Assembly (NCBI RefSeq): GCF_014873145.1
Contig: NZ_JADBEK010000001.1
Span: forward strand, 1,612,001-1,676,000
DNA: 64,000 nt
Origin: Nonomuraea angiospora
GTDB lineage: Bacteria; Actinomycetota; Actinomycetes; Streptosporangiales; Streptosporangiaceae
Reading direction: 5' to 3'
The notes under the pieces are model-generated. The model had not been told where the DNA came from. It did not search any database and worked only from the letters and a program-made list of their open reading frames with translations. Each line of letters begins with the position of its first letter. Position 1 is the stretch's first letter. Below, piece after piece: positions 1 through 8,850 of the stretch. A program made the translations under genes and the position numbers.

Positions 1-332
1 GCGGCGGCGACCACGGTGTCACCGCGGTCCGCGTCGGCGGTGCTGCCCCGGTTGAAGTCGATCTCGTACGACTTGTGCGCGCTGCTGTTGCTGGAGTTGC
101 CCGTCCACGTCTGGCCACAGGGGAACGGGAGCTGGAAGCTCGGCGCCGCCAGGGTGGAGACCGGCGGGACGTCCACCTGGTTCGCCGGGTTGCCCATCTC
201 CCCCTCGTCCTCCTTCGAGGTGGACGTCGGGGACGGAGACGGGGTGGGAGCGGCCCACGCGGTCGCGATCGGGCCGGTCGTGAGGCTGAAGAGCAGGGCG
301 AACCCGGCCGTAAGCACCCCTCTGGGTCTCAT
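1..332 (-). CDS. Secreted M23-type metallopeptidase, N-terminal part (cut by window edge)
   Basis: The reading frame starts with ATG at 332 and is still open at base 1, so only the first 110 codons are present. It opens with a Sec-type signal peptide (MRPRG, a hydrophobic stretch, then a cut near AWA-AP). A Pro/Ser/Thr-rich linker follows, and then the stretch LPFPCGQTWTGNSSNSSAH with IDFNRG just after it. That pattern opens the catalytic domain of actinobacterial secreted M23 (lysostaphin-like) peptidases, in which the asparagine-rich turn and IDFNRG precede the zinc ligands. The zinc-binding HxH is outside the window, so activity cannot be judged. It is divergent from the AfsR-like regulator gene; the 210 bp between them must hold both promoters. 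Confidence 0.6.
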   Translation of the reverse strand, partial: MRPRGVLTAGFALLFSLTTGPIATAWAAPTPSPSPTSTSKEDEGEMGNPANQVDVPPVSTLAAPSFQLPFPCGQTWTGNSSNSSAHKSYEIDFNRGSTADADRGDTVVAA

Positions 333-542
333 GCGGATACCTTTCTGCACGCGCCGGAGGGGCGATGTCCCCCCGGCGCCGCGAATCTGTCCGTTGGATC
401 TCTCGAAGCGCTCTTGCTGGGGATCAAGATTGCGAGTCCGGCATACAAAGAACATCCAAAATCGGTATAAAAGGCCTTCCAGCTTGAACGCTTCACCCAA
501 CGGACGCCCCGCACGGCGCCCAGCTCAGGAGAACGCGCGGTC

Positions 543-3371
543 ATGGTGGTTGAACAGCCCGTATTCAGTGTTCTTGGGCCGTTACAGGTCCGGGGCCAGG
601 AAGGGCCCCTGCGCATCGCGGGGAGGAAGCCCAGGCTCCTGCTCGCCTCGCTGCTGCTGGAGGCCAACGAGGTGGTCAGCTCGGAGGCCCTCGTCGAGGT
701 GCTGTGGCCGCGGGCACAGCCGTCGTCGGCCGTGGCGAACCTGCGCACGTACGTGAGCACGCTGCGCTCGGCCGGCGTCCAGATCGAGGCCCGCGCCTCC
801 GGTTACGCGATGCAGCTCGACACGGAGCGGCTGGACGCCCTGGAGTTCGAGGACCTGGTGGCCAGGGCGCGGGCGGCGGGGCGGAGCGACGAGGCGGCGG
901 AGCACTTGCGGCGGGCGCTGGCGTTGTGGCGCGGCACCCCGCTCGGCGACCTGCCCGCCAGCCCGCTGTGGGACGGGCGGCTGCGCGCGCTCACCCAGGC
1001 CCGGCTGGCCGCGGTCGAGGACCTGGTGGCGCTGAAACTGGCCCGCGGCGAGCACGCCGCCGCGATCGACGACCTGCGCGACCTGATCGGCGAGCACCCC
1101 TACCGCGAGGACCTGTGGCAGCAGCTGATCCTCGCCCTGCACCACAGCGGCCGGCGGGCCGAGGCCCTGAACGCCTACGCCACGATCAGGCGGCAGCTCG
1201 TGGACGAGCTGGGCATCGAACCGGGCCAGGACTTGCGTGACGTGCACGCGTCCGTGCTGGCGGGCGACGCCCCGCCCGCGCCCGTCGCGGCGGCGCCGCA
1301 CCAGCTGCCCGCGGACGTGCCGGACTTCACCGGCAGGGCGCGGGACGTCGCGGCCGTGACGAGCGCCCTGTCCGCCGGGGCGCACCGGCCGGACGGGCCG
1401 CCCGCGATCGCCGTGGTGACCGGGCCGCCGGGAGTGGGCAAGTCCGCGCTGGCCGTGCACTGCGCCCACGCGTTACGGGCGGGCTACCCCGCCGGCCAGC
1501 TCTACCTGTGCCTGGGCGGCACCGACGCCGAACCCGCCGATCCGCTCGCCCTCCTGGCCGAGGCGCTGCGCGCGCTGGGCGTCGCGGAGGCGGCGCTGCC
1601 GCCGACCGTGCGCGAGCGGGCCTCCCTCTACCGTTCCCTGCTGTCCGAGCGCCCGATGCTCGTCCTCCTCGACGACGCCGCCGACACCGCCCAGGTACGC
1701 GCCCTGCTGCCCGGCAGCGGCAGCGCGGTGCTCGTCACGAGCCGCCGGCGGATCGCCGAGCTGCCCGGCGCGCTCCAGCTCGAACTCGACGTGCTGCCGC
1801 CCGCGGAGGCCGAGCAGCTCCTGGGCCGGATCGTCGGCCCCGAGCGGGTGGCCGAGGAGCGCGAGGCCGCCCAGGCGATCGTGCGCTCCTGCGGCCACTT
1901 ACCGCTGGCCGTCCGGGTGGCCGGAGCCCGTCTGGCCGGACGGCCCGGATGGTCGCTGGGCGTGCTGCGGCAGCGGCTGGAGGACGAGGCCGGCCGCCTC
2001 GACGAGTTACGCGCCGGCGACCTGGAGGTACGCGGCTCGTTCGAGCTCAGCTACCGGCGGCTGTCCGACGACGCCGCCCTGGCCTTCCGCGCGATCGGCC
2101 TGCTCGGCGAGCAGTCCGTGCCGGGCTGGGTGGCCGACGCGGTGCTCGACCGGCCCCGGTCCGACGCCGTCGTGGACACCCTGGTGGACGCGAACCTGCT
2201 GCGGCTGGCCGGCACCGACCCCGTCGGCCAGCCCCGCTACCGGCTCCACGACCTGATCCGCTGCGCCGCCAAGGAGAAGGCGGGCGGCGACACCGAGCGG
2301 AACGCGCTGGCCCGGGTGCTCGGCGGCTGGCTGACCGCCGCCGAGCACGCCTCCTTGCGGCTGCCCACGACTCTCTTCGGGCTGACGTCCGACCTCGCGC
2401 CCCGCTGGAGCCTGGAGCGGGAGACCCTCGGCCGCCTGACCGCCCAGCCGCTGTCGTGGTTCGACGCCGAGCGGGAGTCCCTGGTCGAGGCCGTACGGCT
2501 GGCCGCCGGCGCGGGCCTGGCCCAGTCCGCGTGGGGGCTGGCCGCCACCCTGGTCCCCTACTTCGACCTGCACTGCCTGCTGGAGGAGTGGCAGCTGACG
2601 CACCGCCTCGCCCTCGACAGCGCCCGCGCGGCCGGCGACCGCCACGGGGAGGCCGCCATGCTGCGCGGCCTGGCCCAGGTCTGCCTCTACCAGGACCGGT
2701 ACGCCGAGGCCGAGGACATGTTCAAGCGGGCCCGCGCCATCTTCCGCGAGCTGGGCGACACCCGGAGCGAGGCCATCTCGATCTGCGGGCTGGCGGCGGT
2801 CAGCCAGTTCTCCGGCCGGCATCTCAAGGCGCTCGGGTCCTTCCGGCACGCGCTGGCCATGTTCCTGGCCATCGGCGACCGCAGCGGCGAGGCGTACGCG
2901 CGGCAGGCGATCGGGCGCGTCTACCTGTCGCTGCGGGACCTGCAGCAGGCGTCCAGGTGGCTGGGGGACGCGCTGCGGCTGGCCGAGGAGCTCGGCGACA
3001 CCCACCGCGAGGGCTGCGTGTCGATGCAGCTCGGCCGCATGTACGACCTGTTCGCCCAGTCGGAGCGGGCCATGCGCTACCAGGGGCACGCGCTGGACAT
3101 CTTCGAGGCGCTCGGCGACCGGCACTGCGGCGCGTACGCGATGCGGAACCTGGGCGGCCTCCAGGTGGCCAGGGGCGACCGTTCGGACGGCTCCGACCAG
3201 CTGGAGCGCTCGCTGGTGATCTTCCAGCAGCTGGGGGATCGCAGCGGGGAGGCGGACACGTACCAGACGCTCGGCGAGCTGTACCGCTCGTCCGGGCGCA
3301 CCACGCTGGCCACCCATTACCTGCACCAGGCCCGCGAGCTGCGCAGGGAGCTCAGCGAGTCGTTCGCGTGA
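543..3371 (+). CDS. AfsR/SARP-family transcriptional regulator with NB-ARC and TPR domains
   Basis: A 942-residue regulator with the full AfsR layout. It has an OmpR-like winged-helix DNA-binding domain (about 5-95), a bacterial transcriptional activation domain (BTAD, about 100-245, containing EALNAYATIRRQLVDELGIE), an NB-ARC ATPase with Walker A GPPGVGKS at 294-301 and LVLLDDA as Walker B, and a C-terminal run of tetratricopeptide repeats from about residue 650 (repeated GDRxGEA motifs). Such proteins usually activate secondary metabolism or morphology genes in response to ATP and phosphorylation. The ATG at 543 follows AGGAGA at 525-530. No biosynthetic cluster adjoins it, so its target is unknown. 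The last 20 bp overlap the tail of the convergent tenA. Confidence 0.9.
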   Translation: MVVEQPVFSVLGPLQVRGQEGPLRIAGRKPRLLLASLLLEANEVVSSEALVEVLWPRAQPSSAVANLRTYVSTLRSAGVQIEARASGYAMQLDTERLDALEFEDLVARARAAGRSDEAAEHLRRALALWRGTPLGDLPASPLWDGRLRALTQARLAAVEDLVALKLARGEHAAAIDDLRDLIGEHPYREDLWQQLILALHHSGRRAEALNAYATIRRQLVDELGIEPGQDLRDVHASVLAGDAPPAPVAAAPHQLPADVPDFTGRARDVAAVTSALSAGAHRPDGPPAIAVVTGPPGVGKSALAVHCAHALRAGYPAGQLYLCLGGTDAEPADPLALLAEALRALGVAEAALPPTVRERASLYRSLLSERPMLVLLDDAADTAQVRALLPGSGSAVLVTSRRRIAELPGALQLELDVLPPAEAEQLLGRIVGPERVAEEREAAQAIVRSCGHLPLAVRVAGARLAGRPGWSLGVLRQRLEDEAGRLDELRAGDLEVRGSFELSYRRLSDDAALAFRAIGLLGEQSVPGWVADAVLDRPRSDAVVDTLVDANLLRLAGTDPVGQPRYRLHDLIRCAAKEKAGGDTERNALARVLGGWLTAAEHASLRLPTTLFGLTSDLAPRWSLERETLGRLTAQPLSWFDAERESLVEAVRLAAGAGLAQSAWGLAATLVPYFDLHCLLEEWQLTHRLALDSARAAGDRHGEAAMLRGLAQVCLYQDRYAEAEDMFKRARAIFRELGDTRSEAISICGLAAVSQFSGRHLKALGSFRHALAMFLAIGDRSGEAYARQAIGRVYLSLRDLQQASRWLGDALRLAEELGDTHREGCVSMQLGRMYDLFAQSERAMRYQGHALDIFEALGDRHCGAYAMRNLGGLQVARGDRSDGSDQLERSLVIFQQLGDRSGEADTYQTLGELYRSSGRTTLATHYLHQARELRRELSESFA

Positions 3372-4059
3372 GCTCGGGCCGCAGCCACTGCCCCGTGGGC
3401 CAGGTCTCCAGGCGCCAGGCGCTGTCCCAGAACATCCACTCGTACTCGGTGGCCCGGCAGAACGCCTCGTCCATCGCCCGGCGCGTCTCGGCGTCGGCGC
3501 TGTCGGCCAGCCGGTCGGCGATGGCCTTGGCCTGCTCCACCGAGGCGGCGAAGGCGGGGTCGGAGTAGGTGGCGATCCAGGTCCGGTACGGGTGGTCGGC
3601 CGCGCCCGCCGTACGCCGGAGCAGCGCCGCGCCGACGTCCTGGTAGACCCAGAAGCACGGCAGCACGGCGGCGGCGAGCACGGGCAGGGGCGCGGCCAGG
3701 GCCGTGGCCTGGAGGTAGGAGGAGTAGGCCAGGCACGTCGGCGAGGTGGCCACGGCCGCCGTCTCGCCGGCCGTCAGCCCGAACTCCTCCAGGTAGCCGG
3801 TGTGCAGGGCCCGCTCGACGACCAGCGCCGTGTGGGCGCTCTGCGCGAAGAACGCGGCGTCGGCCGGGGAGGTGGCGCGGGCCGAGGCGGTCGCGAGGAC
3901 CTTGGCGTAGGCCACCAGGTAGCGCCCGTCCTGGACCAGGTAGAACGCGAAGCGCTCGCGGTCGAGGGTGCCGTCGCCGAGCGCGGCGTTGAACGGGTGG
4001 TCGTGGATCGCCTGGAGCAGCGTCTCCGTGCGCGCCCAGATCGTGTCACAGAAGGTCAC
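3352..4059 (-). CDS. tenA: Thiaminase II / aminopyrimidine aminohydrolase
   Basis: 235 residues, normal TenA length. TenA hydrolyses aminopyrimidines (thiamine breakdown products) to hydroxymethylpyrimidine for thiamine salvage, in the cytosol. The active-site cysteine is in VLPCFWVYQDVG, at residue 135 with this start (the same number as in B. subtilis TenA), and the conserved glutamate is in YEWMFW near the C terminus. The start is the GTG at 4059, chosen because GAAGGGA (4074-4068) lies 8 nt upstream and is also the 3' end of a TPP riboswitch; longer starts would run into the riboswitch. Transcription is from the strand of the upstream MFS gene. The stop overlaps the convergent regulator gene by 20 bp. 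Confidence 0.9.
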   Translation of the reverse strand: MTFCDTIWARTETLLQAIHDHPFNAALGDGTLDRERFAFYLVQDGRYLVAYAKVLATASARATSPADAAFFAQSAHTALVVERALHTGYLEEFGLTAGETAAVATSPTCLAYSSYLQATALAAPLPVLAAAVLPCFWVYQDVGAALLRRTAGAADHPYRTWIATYSDPAFAASVEQAKAIADRLADSADAETRRAMDEAFCRATEYEWMFWDSAWRLETWPTGQWLRPELTRTTR

Positions 4060-4062
4060 CGG

Positions 4063-4147
4063 TGACGTCCCTTCGCTAGTGCGAACTAGATCAGGTTCGA
4101 CGGGTGTGATCTCAGCCCGGCAGCCCGGGCACCCCGCGTCGCGGCCA
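4063..4147 (-). promoter_or_regulatory. TPP riboswitch (THI element) of tenA
   Basis: Read on the minus strand, the element shows the conserved TPP-aptamer blocks in order: GGGGTGCCC, then GGCTGAGATCACACCC, GAACCTGATCTAGTTCG, CACTAGCGAAGGGA. The last block contains the GAAGGGA that also serves as the tenA Shine-Dalgarno. Ligand binding should therefore hide the ribosome-binding site directly, giving translational repression of thiamine salvage when thiamine pyrophosphate is abundant. Confidence 0.95.
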
Positions 4148-4171
4148 ACGCTAGCAGAACGCGCGACCCCG

Positions 4172-5377
4172 TCAGAGGCGAGGGGCCGCCTCTCGCACAC
4201 CGCCCGGGCGCAGCGCGCCCGCCAGCGCCAGCGCGACCAGGATCCCGGCACCGCCCGCCACCGCGATCGCGGGCCCGGGCGCGATCAGCTCGCCGAGCGC
4301 CCCGACCAGCGCCGCCCCGGCCGCCTGTCCCGTCATCAGCCCGGACGACTGCAGCCCGAACGCCTGCCCCCGCACCTCCTCGGGCACCGACTCCACGAAC
4401 CGCCGCTGCAACCCCAGCTGGTACGACAGCCCCGCGGTCGCCACGGCGGCCAGCACGGCGGCCCACACGATCCCCGGCCCGAGCGCGAACCCCACCCAGG
4501 GCACGCCGAGCAGCACCGCCAGCGGGAACGACAGCCGCTCCCGCAGCCCCGGCGCGGCGAACCGGCCCACCGCGAACTCCCCCACCGCCATCCCGCCGGC
4601 CGCCGCCGCGAGCACCACCCCGGCCTTCCCCTGCCCGCCCAGGTAGGGCACCACCATGGCCTCGGCCCCGGCCAGGCACACGCACGGCAGCCACCCCGCC
4701 AGCAGCAGCCCGCGCACCCGCCCGTCGACCAGCAGCCGCCGGTTGACCCGCAGCGTCTGGCGCACCGCGCCCGCTCGCGCCGCGCCCCGGGCGGGCCGGT
4801 ACGGCAGTCCGGCCCGCAGCACCACGGCGGCCACCGCGGCCAGGCCCGCGGTCGTGGCCAGCGCCCCGGAAGGCCCGGCGACGGCCAGGAACGCGCCCCC
4901 GGCCGCCAGCCCGGCGATCTGCGCGCTCGCGGAGGCCACGTTCAGGACCGACCGCCCCAGCACGAACGCGTCGCCGGGCAGCACGTCGGGCAGCATCGCC
5001 GCCCGCGCGGCGAAGAAGACCGGCGTGAACAGCCCCGTGACCAGCACCAGCGCCAGCATCGCCCAGACCGGCAGCCCCCCGAACGCCAGCAGCAGGCACG
5101 TCACCGCCCTGACCACCTCGCCGGTCACCATCAGCGCCCGCGGCGGCAGCCGGTCGGCCAGCGAGAGCAGCAGCAGCCCGCCCACGATGAACGGCAGCCA
5201 GCCCGCCATGTACGCCGCGGCCGACAGGCCGGCCGAGCCGGTCCGCGCGTAGACCAGCACGGACAGGGCCAGCATCTTGATCGAGTCCCCGCCGACCAGC
5301 AGCGCGAAGCTGCCGAACAGGACCCGGAACTCCTTGACGGCGAACACCTCGCCGAACGTCGCCCCTTGCACGTCCAC
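4172..5377 (-). CDS. MFS transporter (drug/siderophore exporter type)
   Basis: 401 residues, about 12 predicted membrane helices. The N-terminal half holds the typical cytoplasmic loop LLSLADRLPPRALM, equivalent to the GxxxDRxGRR signature, after the second helix. The closest general type is the small-molecule or enterobactin-exporter branch (EntS-like). The annotated start is the GTG at 5377; no strong Shine-Dalgarno is visible, so the start is uncertain. It is divergent from a DUF5937/ArsR-type regulator across only 53 bp with a palindrome, which suggests the regulator controls it. Whether it moves a thiamine-related compound is not shown; tenA downstream has its own riboswitch. Confidence 0.8.
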   Translation of the reverse strand: MDVQGATFGEVFAVKEFRVLFGSFALLVGGDSIKMLALSVLVYARTGSAGLSAAAYMAGWLPFIVGGLLLLSLADRLPPRALMVTGEVVRAVTCLLLAFGGLPVWAMLALVLVTGLFTPVFFAARAAMLPDVLPGDAFVLGRSVLNVASASAQIAGLAAGGAFLAVAGPSGALATTAGLAAVAAVVLRAGLPYRPARGAARAGAVRQTLRVNRRLLVDGRVRGLLLAGWLPCVCLAGAEAMVVPYLGGQGKAGVVLAAAAGGMAVGEFAVGRFAAPGLRERLSFPLAVLLGVPWVGFALGPGIVWAAVLAAVATAGLSYQLGLQRRFVESVPEEVRGQAFGLQSSGLMTGQAAGAALVGALGELIAPGPAIAVAGGAGILVALALAGALRPGGVREAAPRL

Positions 5378-5411
5378 GATGGTGCGGACCGGACCGGCGA
5401 GCTGGCGATTG

Positions 5412-5429
5412 TTTCGGATATAACCGAAA
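5412..5429. promoter_or_regulatory. Palindromic operator overlapping the promoter of the DUF5937 regulator
   Basis: TTTCGG-ATATAA-CCGAAA is a perfect 6+6 inverted repeat. A -10-like TATAAC (5419-5424) lies inside it, 6 nt before the GTG at 5431, the spacing expected for a leaderless mRNA starting at the start codon. The site is also upstream of the divergent MFS gene, so one bound repressor could silence both. Confidence 0.55.
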
Positions 5430-5430
5430 G

Positions 5431-6405
5431 GTGCCGGTAAGAATCGAGGTCACGCCACAGGACCTGGTGGCCACCAGGTTCGCGATCTCGCCGCTGATCG
5501 AGACCATGCACGCGCAGTGGGTGCTGGCGGGCCGGCTGGAGGCGGGCGTGCACGGCCGGTGGGCCGCGCGGTGGCGGGGCGCGTACCGGGAGCTCGAACG
5601 CGCCCACCCCGTGCTGCGGGCCGCGGCCGCGATCAGCGGCAACCGGCGCGGCACGAACGTCGCCTTCATCGCCCCGCCGCCGACGGCGGTGGACGTGCCG
5701 TTCGAGGCGGAGCTGGCCGCCATGCGCGCGACGCCGCTGGAGCAGGCGCACGCGGAGATCGCCAGGGCGCTGGCCGGGCGGCCGGCGGCGGGTGAGGCCG
5801 GGGAGCTGCTGGCGGGGCCGCGGGTGGTGGAGCGGTTCGCCGACGCGTACGAGGCGCTCTGGACGCGGATCCTCTCCCACGACTGGCCGCGCTTGCGCGC
5901 GATCCTGCAGCGCGACGTCGCCCATCGGGCGGGCCGGCTGGCGGCCTACGGCTGGGCGGCGGCGCTGGAGGACCTCAGCCCGCAGGTCCACTGGCGGCCC
6001 CGGGGGCAGATCGAGGTCGAGCTGACCACCCTCCACGGGCTGCGCCGGCTCGGCGGCAAGGGGCTGCTCTTCCTGCCGTCGGCGTTCACGACCGCCGTCG
6101 GGGCGTACCTGGAGGACGCCTGGCCGTACGCGATGATCTACCCCGCGCGGGGCGCCCTGGCCGCGCCCGCCGCGGCCGACGACGGCCTGTCGGCCCTGAT
6201 CGGCCGCAGCCGCGCCCGCATCCTCGCCGAGCTGGCCGAGCCCGCCACCACCACCCAGCTCGCGGCCCTGCTGGGGCAGAGCGTGGGCACCACGGGCGGC
6301 CACGTGGCGGCGCTGCGCAGGACGCGCCTGATCGCGGGCACCCGCGTCGGCCGCGGCGTGCTGTACGCGCGCACCCCCCTCGGCGACGCTCTGGTCAACG
6401 GGTGA
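5431..6405 (+). CDS. DUF5937 domain / ArsR-type winged-helix transcriptional regulator
   Basis: 324 residues. The N-terminal 200 residues match the DUF5937 ligand-sensing region that precedes ArsR-type HTH domains in actinobacteria (RFAISPLIETMHAQWVL near the start is typical). The C-terminal 75 residues form a winged helix (ARILAELAEPATTTQLAALL, then GQSVGTTGGHVAALRRTRLI). No metal-binding cysteine pair is visible, so it is probably a small-molecule sensor rather than a metal sensor. It starts with GTG at 5431, has no Shine-Dalgarno and is probably leaderless. The divergent MFS exporter is the likely target. Confidence 0.8.
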   Translation: MPVRIEVTPQDLVATRFAISPLIETMHAQWVLAGRLEAGVHGRWAARWRGAYRELERAHPVLRAAAAISGNRRGTNVAFIAPPPTAVDVPFEAELAAMRATPLEQAHAEIARALAGRPAAGEAGELLAGPRVVERFADAYEALWTRILSHDWPRLRAILQRDVAHRAGRLAAYGWAAALEDLSPQVHWRPRGQIEVELTTLHGLRRLGGKGLLFLPSAFTTAVGAYLEDAWPYAMIYPARGALAAPAAADDGLSALIGRSRARILAELAEPATTTQLAALLGQSVGTTGGHVAALRRTRLIAGTRVGRGVLYARTPLGDALVNG

Positions 6406-6473
6406 TAAAAAAGACAAACACCACTAAATCCTCCCTCGACGCCATATCCAGGTAAATCCTACTGATACAGTCG

Positions 6474-6570
6474 CTTATGTCACGAGTCCAGTGCGAAGCC
6501 CCGGCTTGCTGGACGGCAACCCTCCCACCGCGGCGGGGTGCCCCGGGTGATGACACGGTCGTCGAGCTGA
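6474..6570 (+). promoter_or_regulatory. SAM-IV riboswitch
   Basis: The sequence carries the SAM-IV aptamer core: a P1 strand TGTCA near 6478, GAAGCCCCGGCTTGCTGG, ACGGCAACCCTCC, CACCGCGGCGGGGTGCCCC and GGGTGATGACA closing P1. This matches the actinobacterial SAM-IV consensus (GCCAGC-AAGCCCCGGCUUGCUGGC-CGGCAACCCUCC-GGUGGGGUGCCCCGGGUGAUGAC) almost base for base. It lies about 80 nt ahead of the binding-protein start, in the same direction, so S-adenosylmethionine should lower expression of the whole downstream transporter/hydantoinase operon. The expression platform was not resolved. Confidence 0.93.
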
Positions 6571-6652
6571 ATGGTGCTCCTGGCGGCAAGCGCGGATGTC
6601 GAGTCGTGCTGCCACGCGCCCTTGGCCGGCTGCTCGAAAAGGGAAGGTAAAG

Positions 6653-7768
6653 ATGAAGGGCGGATTCACTCGCCTCGCGGGACTGGGCATGGTGGTCGCG
6701 CTGGCGGTCACGGCCTGCGGCGGCGTCGACACGGCCGGATCCACTGGCGGTTCCACGGGCGGTTCGCCGGGCACGGGCGCGGCCAGGCAGGAGCTCACGG
6801 TGACCGCGTTCGCGGGCGCGTGGGGAGAGCTGTTCAAGAAGTCGTTCGTGGAGCCGTTCGAACGCGACACCGGCGCCAAGGTGAACCTCGTCTACGGCGC
6901 GAACGCCGAATGGCTCACCAAGCTGCGCGCGGCCGGCGGCAAGAACCCGCCGTTCGACGTCATCGCGTTCACGCCGGACGCGTCGCTGCCCGCGGCCTCC
7001 GCCGGGCTGCTCCAGCCGCTGGCCACCGACCGGCTGGCGCACTTCAAGGAGCTGGACCCGGTGCTCGCCGGCAAGTCCGCGTACGACGGCAAGCAGTACG
7101 GCGTGCCGCTGACCACCGGCTCCACCGGCCTCCTCTACCGCACCGACAAGATCAAGACGCCGCCCGCGGACTGGGCGGACCTCTTCGACAAGCAGTACTG
7201 CGGCCACATCGCCCTCCCGCCGCTCACCTACAACCCCGGCCTGGAGTTCTTCTCCGCCCTGGTCACCTCCCAGGGCGGCACGCTGTCCGACCCGGCCGCC
7301 GTGGACAAGGCGTTCGACAAGCTCGCCACGCTGAAGGGCTGCGTGTCCTCCTTCCCCGCCAACGCGGGCAACGCCGCCACCGTCATCGAGAACGGCGACG
7401 CCTGGATCATGCCCTTCTGGGACGGCCGCGCCTTCGCCATGGCCCAGGCCGGCTCCCCGATCGGCTTCACCTACCCCAAGTCCGGCCCCGTCGGCGCGCT
7501 GACCTCGTACTTCGTCGCCGCGGGCACCCAGAAGAGCGACCTGGCGAACAAGTTCCTCGACCACCTGACGGCCGCGCAGAACCAGAAGCCGTTCGCCGAG
7601 GGCACCTGGTACGCCGCGGGCAACGACTCGATCTCCTACAGCGAGCCGTTCGAGCAGAAGGTGAAGCACGGTCCCGACGTCTTCAAGAAGTTCATCTGGG
7701 TGGACTACGCGGTCGCCACCCCCAAGCTGAACGAATGGCAGCAGCGGTGGAACCAGATCTTCGGCTGA
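6653..7768 (+). CDS. ABC importer substrate-binding lipoprotein (PotD-like)
   Basis: 371 residues with a lipoprotein signal whose lipobox is LAVTAC; a Gly/Ser/Thr linker follows (GSTGGSTGGSPG). The mature part is a family-1/PotD-type solute-binding protein (TVTAFAGAWGELFKKSFVEP and GVPLTTGSTGLLYRTDKI are typical). It captures the substrate outside the membrane and passes it to the two permeases downstream. Two cysteines (in QYCGHI and LKGCVSS) may form a disulfide. The ATG at 6653 follows GGGAAGG (6641-6647). It is the first gene behind the SAM-IV riboswitch. The ligand cannot be read from the sequence; polyamine-type binding proteins also accept amino acids and opine-like molecules. Confidence 0.88.
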   Translation: MKGGFTRLAGLGMVVALAVTACGGVDTAGSTGGSTGGSPGTGAARQELTVTAFAGAWGELFKKSFVEPFERDTGAKVNLVYGANAEWLTKLRAAGGKNPPFDVIAFTPDASLPAASAGLLQPLATDRLAHFKELDPVLAGKSAYDGKQYGVPLTTGSTGLLYRTDKIKTPPADWADLFDKQYCGHIALPPLTYNPGLEFFSALVTSQGGTLSDPAAVDKAFDKLATLKGCVSSFPANAGNAATVIENGDAWIMPFWDGRAFAMAQAGSPIGFTYPKSGPVGALTSYFVAAGTQKSDLANKFLDHLTAAQNQKPFAEGTWYAAGNDSISYSEPFEQKVKHGPDVFKKFIWVDYAVATPKLNEWQQRWNQIFG

Positions 7769-8850
7769 CCCCGGAAGAAGGCGGCGGGCACGTCGAGATC
7801 GAGGGGCTCGCCGCCGGGTACGACGGCGCGCGCGTCCTCGACCTGGACCGGCTGTCGATCCGCAAGGGCGAGTTCCTGTCGATCCTCGGGCCCAGCGGCT
7901 GCGGCAAGACGACGCTGCTCAACTGCGTCGCCGGCTTCGTCCAGCCCACGGCCGGGCGGATCGTGATCGACGGCTCCGACGTGACCGCGCGGCCCCCGTA
8001 CCGGCGGGGCCTGGGCATGGTGTTCCAGAACTACGCGCTCTTCCCGCACATGACCGTGGCCGCCAACGTGGCGTACGGGCTGCGCGTGCGCCGGCTCGAC
8101 CGGCGGGAGCGGGACGAGCGGGTGCGGGAGGCGCTGAGCCTGGTCGGCCTGGAGGAGTACGCCGGGCGGCGGCCCCGCCAGCTGTCCGGCGGGCAGCAGC
8201 AGCGGGTCGCCCTGGCCCGCGCGCTGGCCATCCGGCCCGCCGTGCTGCTGCTGGACGAGCCGCTGTCCAACCTGGACGCCAAGCTGCGCAGGGAGATGCG
8301 GGTGGAGCTGCGCGCCATCCAGCGGCGCATCGGCACCACCATGGTCTTCGTCACGCACGACCAGGAGGAGGCGCTCGCGCTGTCCGACCGGGTGGCCGTC
8401 ATGAACGGCGGCCGGGTCGAGCAGCTCGGCACCCCCGACGAGGTCTACCGGCGGCCGGCGACCCGGTTCGTCGCGCAGTTCATCGGCGCGGCCAACGTCC
8501 TGGAGGGCACGGTGACCGCCTCGGGCGCGCTCGACTCCGGCGGGATCGTCGTCGAGTGCGGCCTCCCCTCGCCGCGGCCGGGCGCGCGCGCCGTCGTCGC
8601 CGTCCGCCCCGAACGCATCCGCCTCACCACACCGGGCCCCGGGGCCACTGGGGTGGCCGGGACGGTCGGGTATCGGGCCTTCGCCGGGGACGCCTGGCAC
8701 GTCGAGGTGCGGCTGGCCGACGGGCGCACCCTGAGCGTGCAGGTCGCCGACACCGGCGCGGGCGCCGAGGACCCGCCCGGCGCGGGCACGTCCGTGCTCG
8801 CGCACTGGGATCCGGCCGACGTCATCCTCCTGGAAACGGAGGCGCCATGA
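7735..8850 (+). CDS. ABC importer ATPase (PotA-like)
   Basis: 371 residues with every ABC motif: Walker A GPSGCGKTT, Q-loop FQNYALFPHM, signature LSGGQQQRVALARAL, Walker B VLLLDEPLSNLD and H-loop VTHDQEEAL. A C-terminal TOBE-like domain (about 280-370) follows, as in polyamine and Fe(III) importers. It energises uptake by the two permeases. The ATG at 7735 makes a 34-bp overlap with the binding-protein gene; a GTG at 7747 is equally possible, since neither has a good Shine-Dalgarno and translation is probably coupled. The stop overlaps the next start (ATGA). Confidence 0.88.
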   Translation: MAAAVEPDLRLTPEEGGGHVEIEGLAAGYDGARVLDLDRLSIRKGEFLSILGPSGCGKTTLLNCVAGFVQPTAGRIVIDGSDVTARPPYRRGLGMVFQNYALFPHMTVAANVAYGLRVRRLDRRERDERVREALSLVGLEEYAGRRPRQLSGGQQQRVALARALAIRPAVLLLDEPLSNLDAKLRREMRVELRAIQRRIGTTMVFVTHDQEEALALSDRVAVMNGGRVEQLGTPDEVYRRPATRFVAQFIGAANVLEGTVTASGALDSGGIVVECGLPSPRPGARAVVAVRPERIRLTTPGPGATGVAGTVGYRAFAGDAWHVEVRLADGRTLSVQVADTGAGAEDPPGAGTSVLAHWDPADVILLETEAP

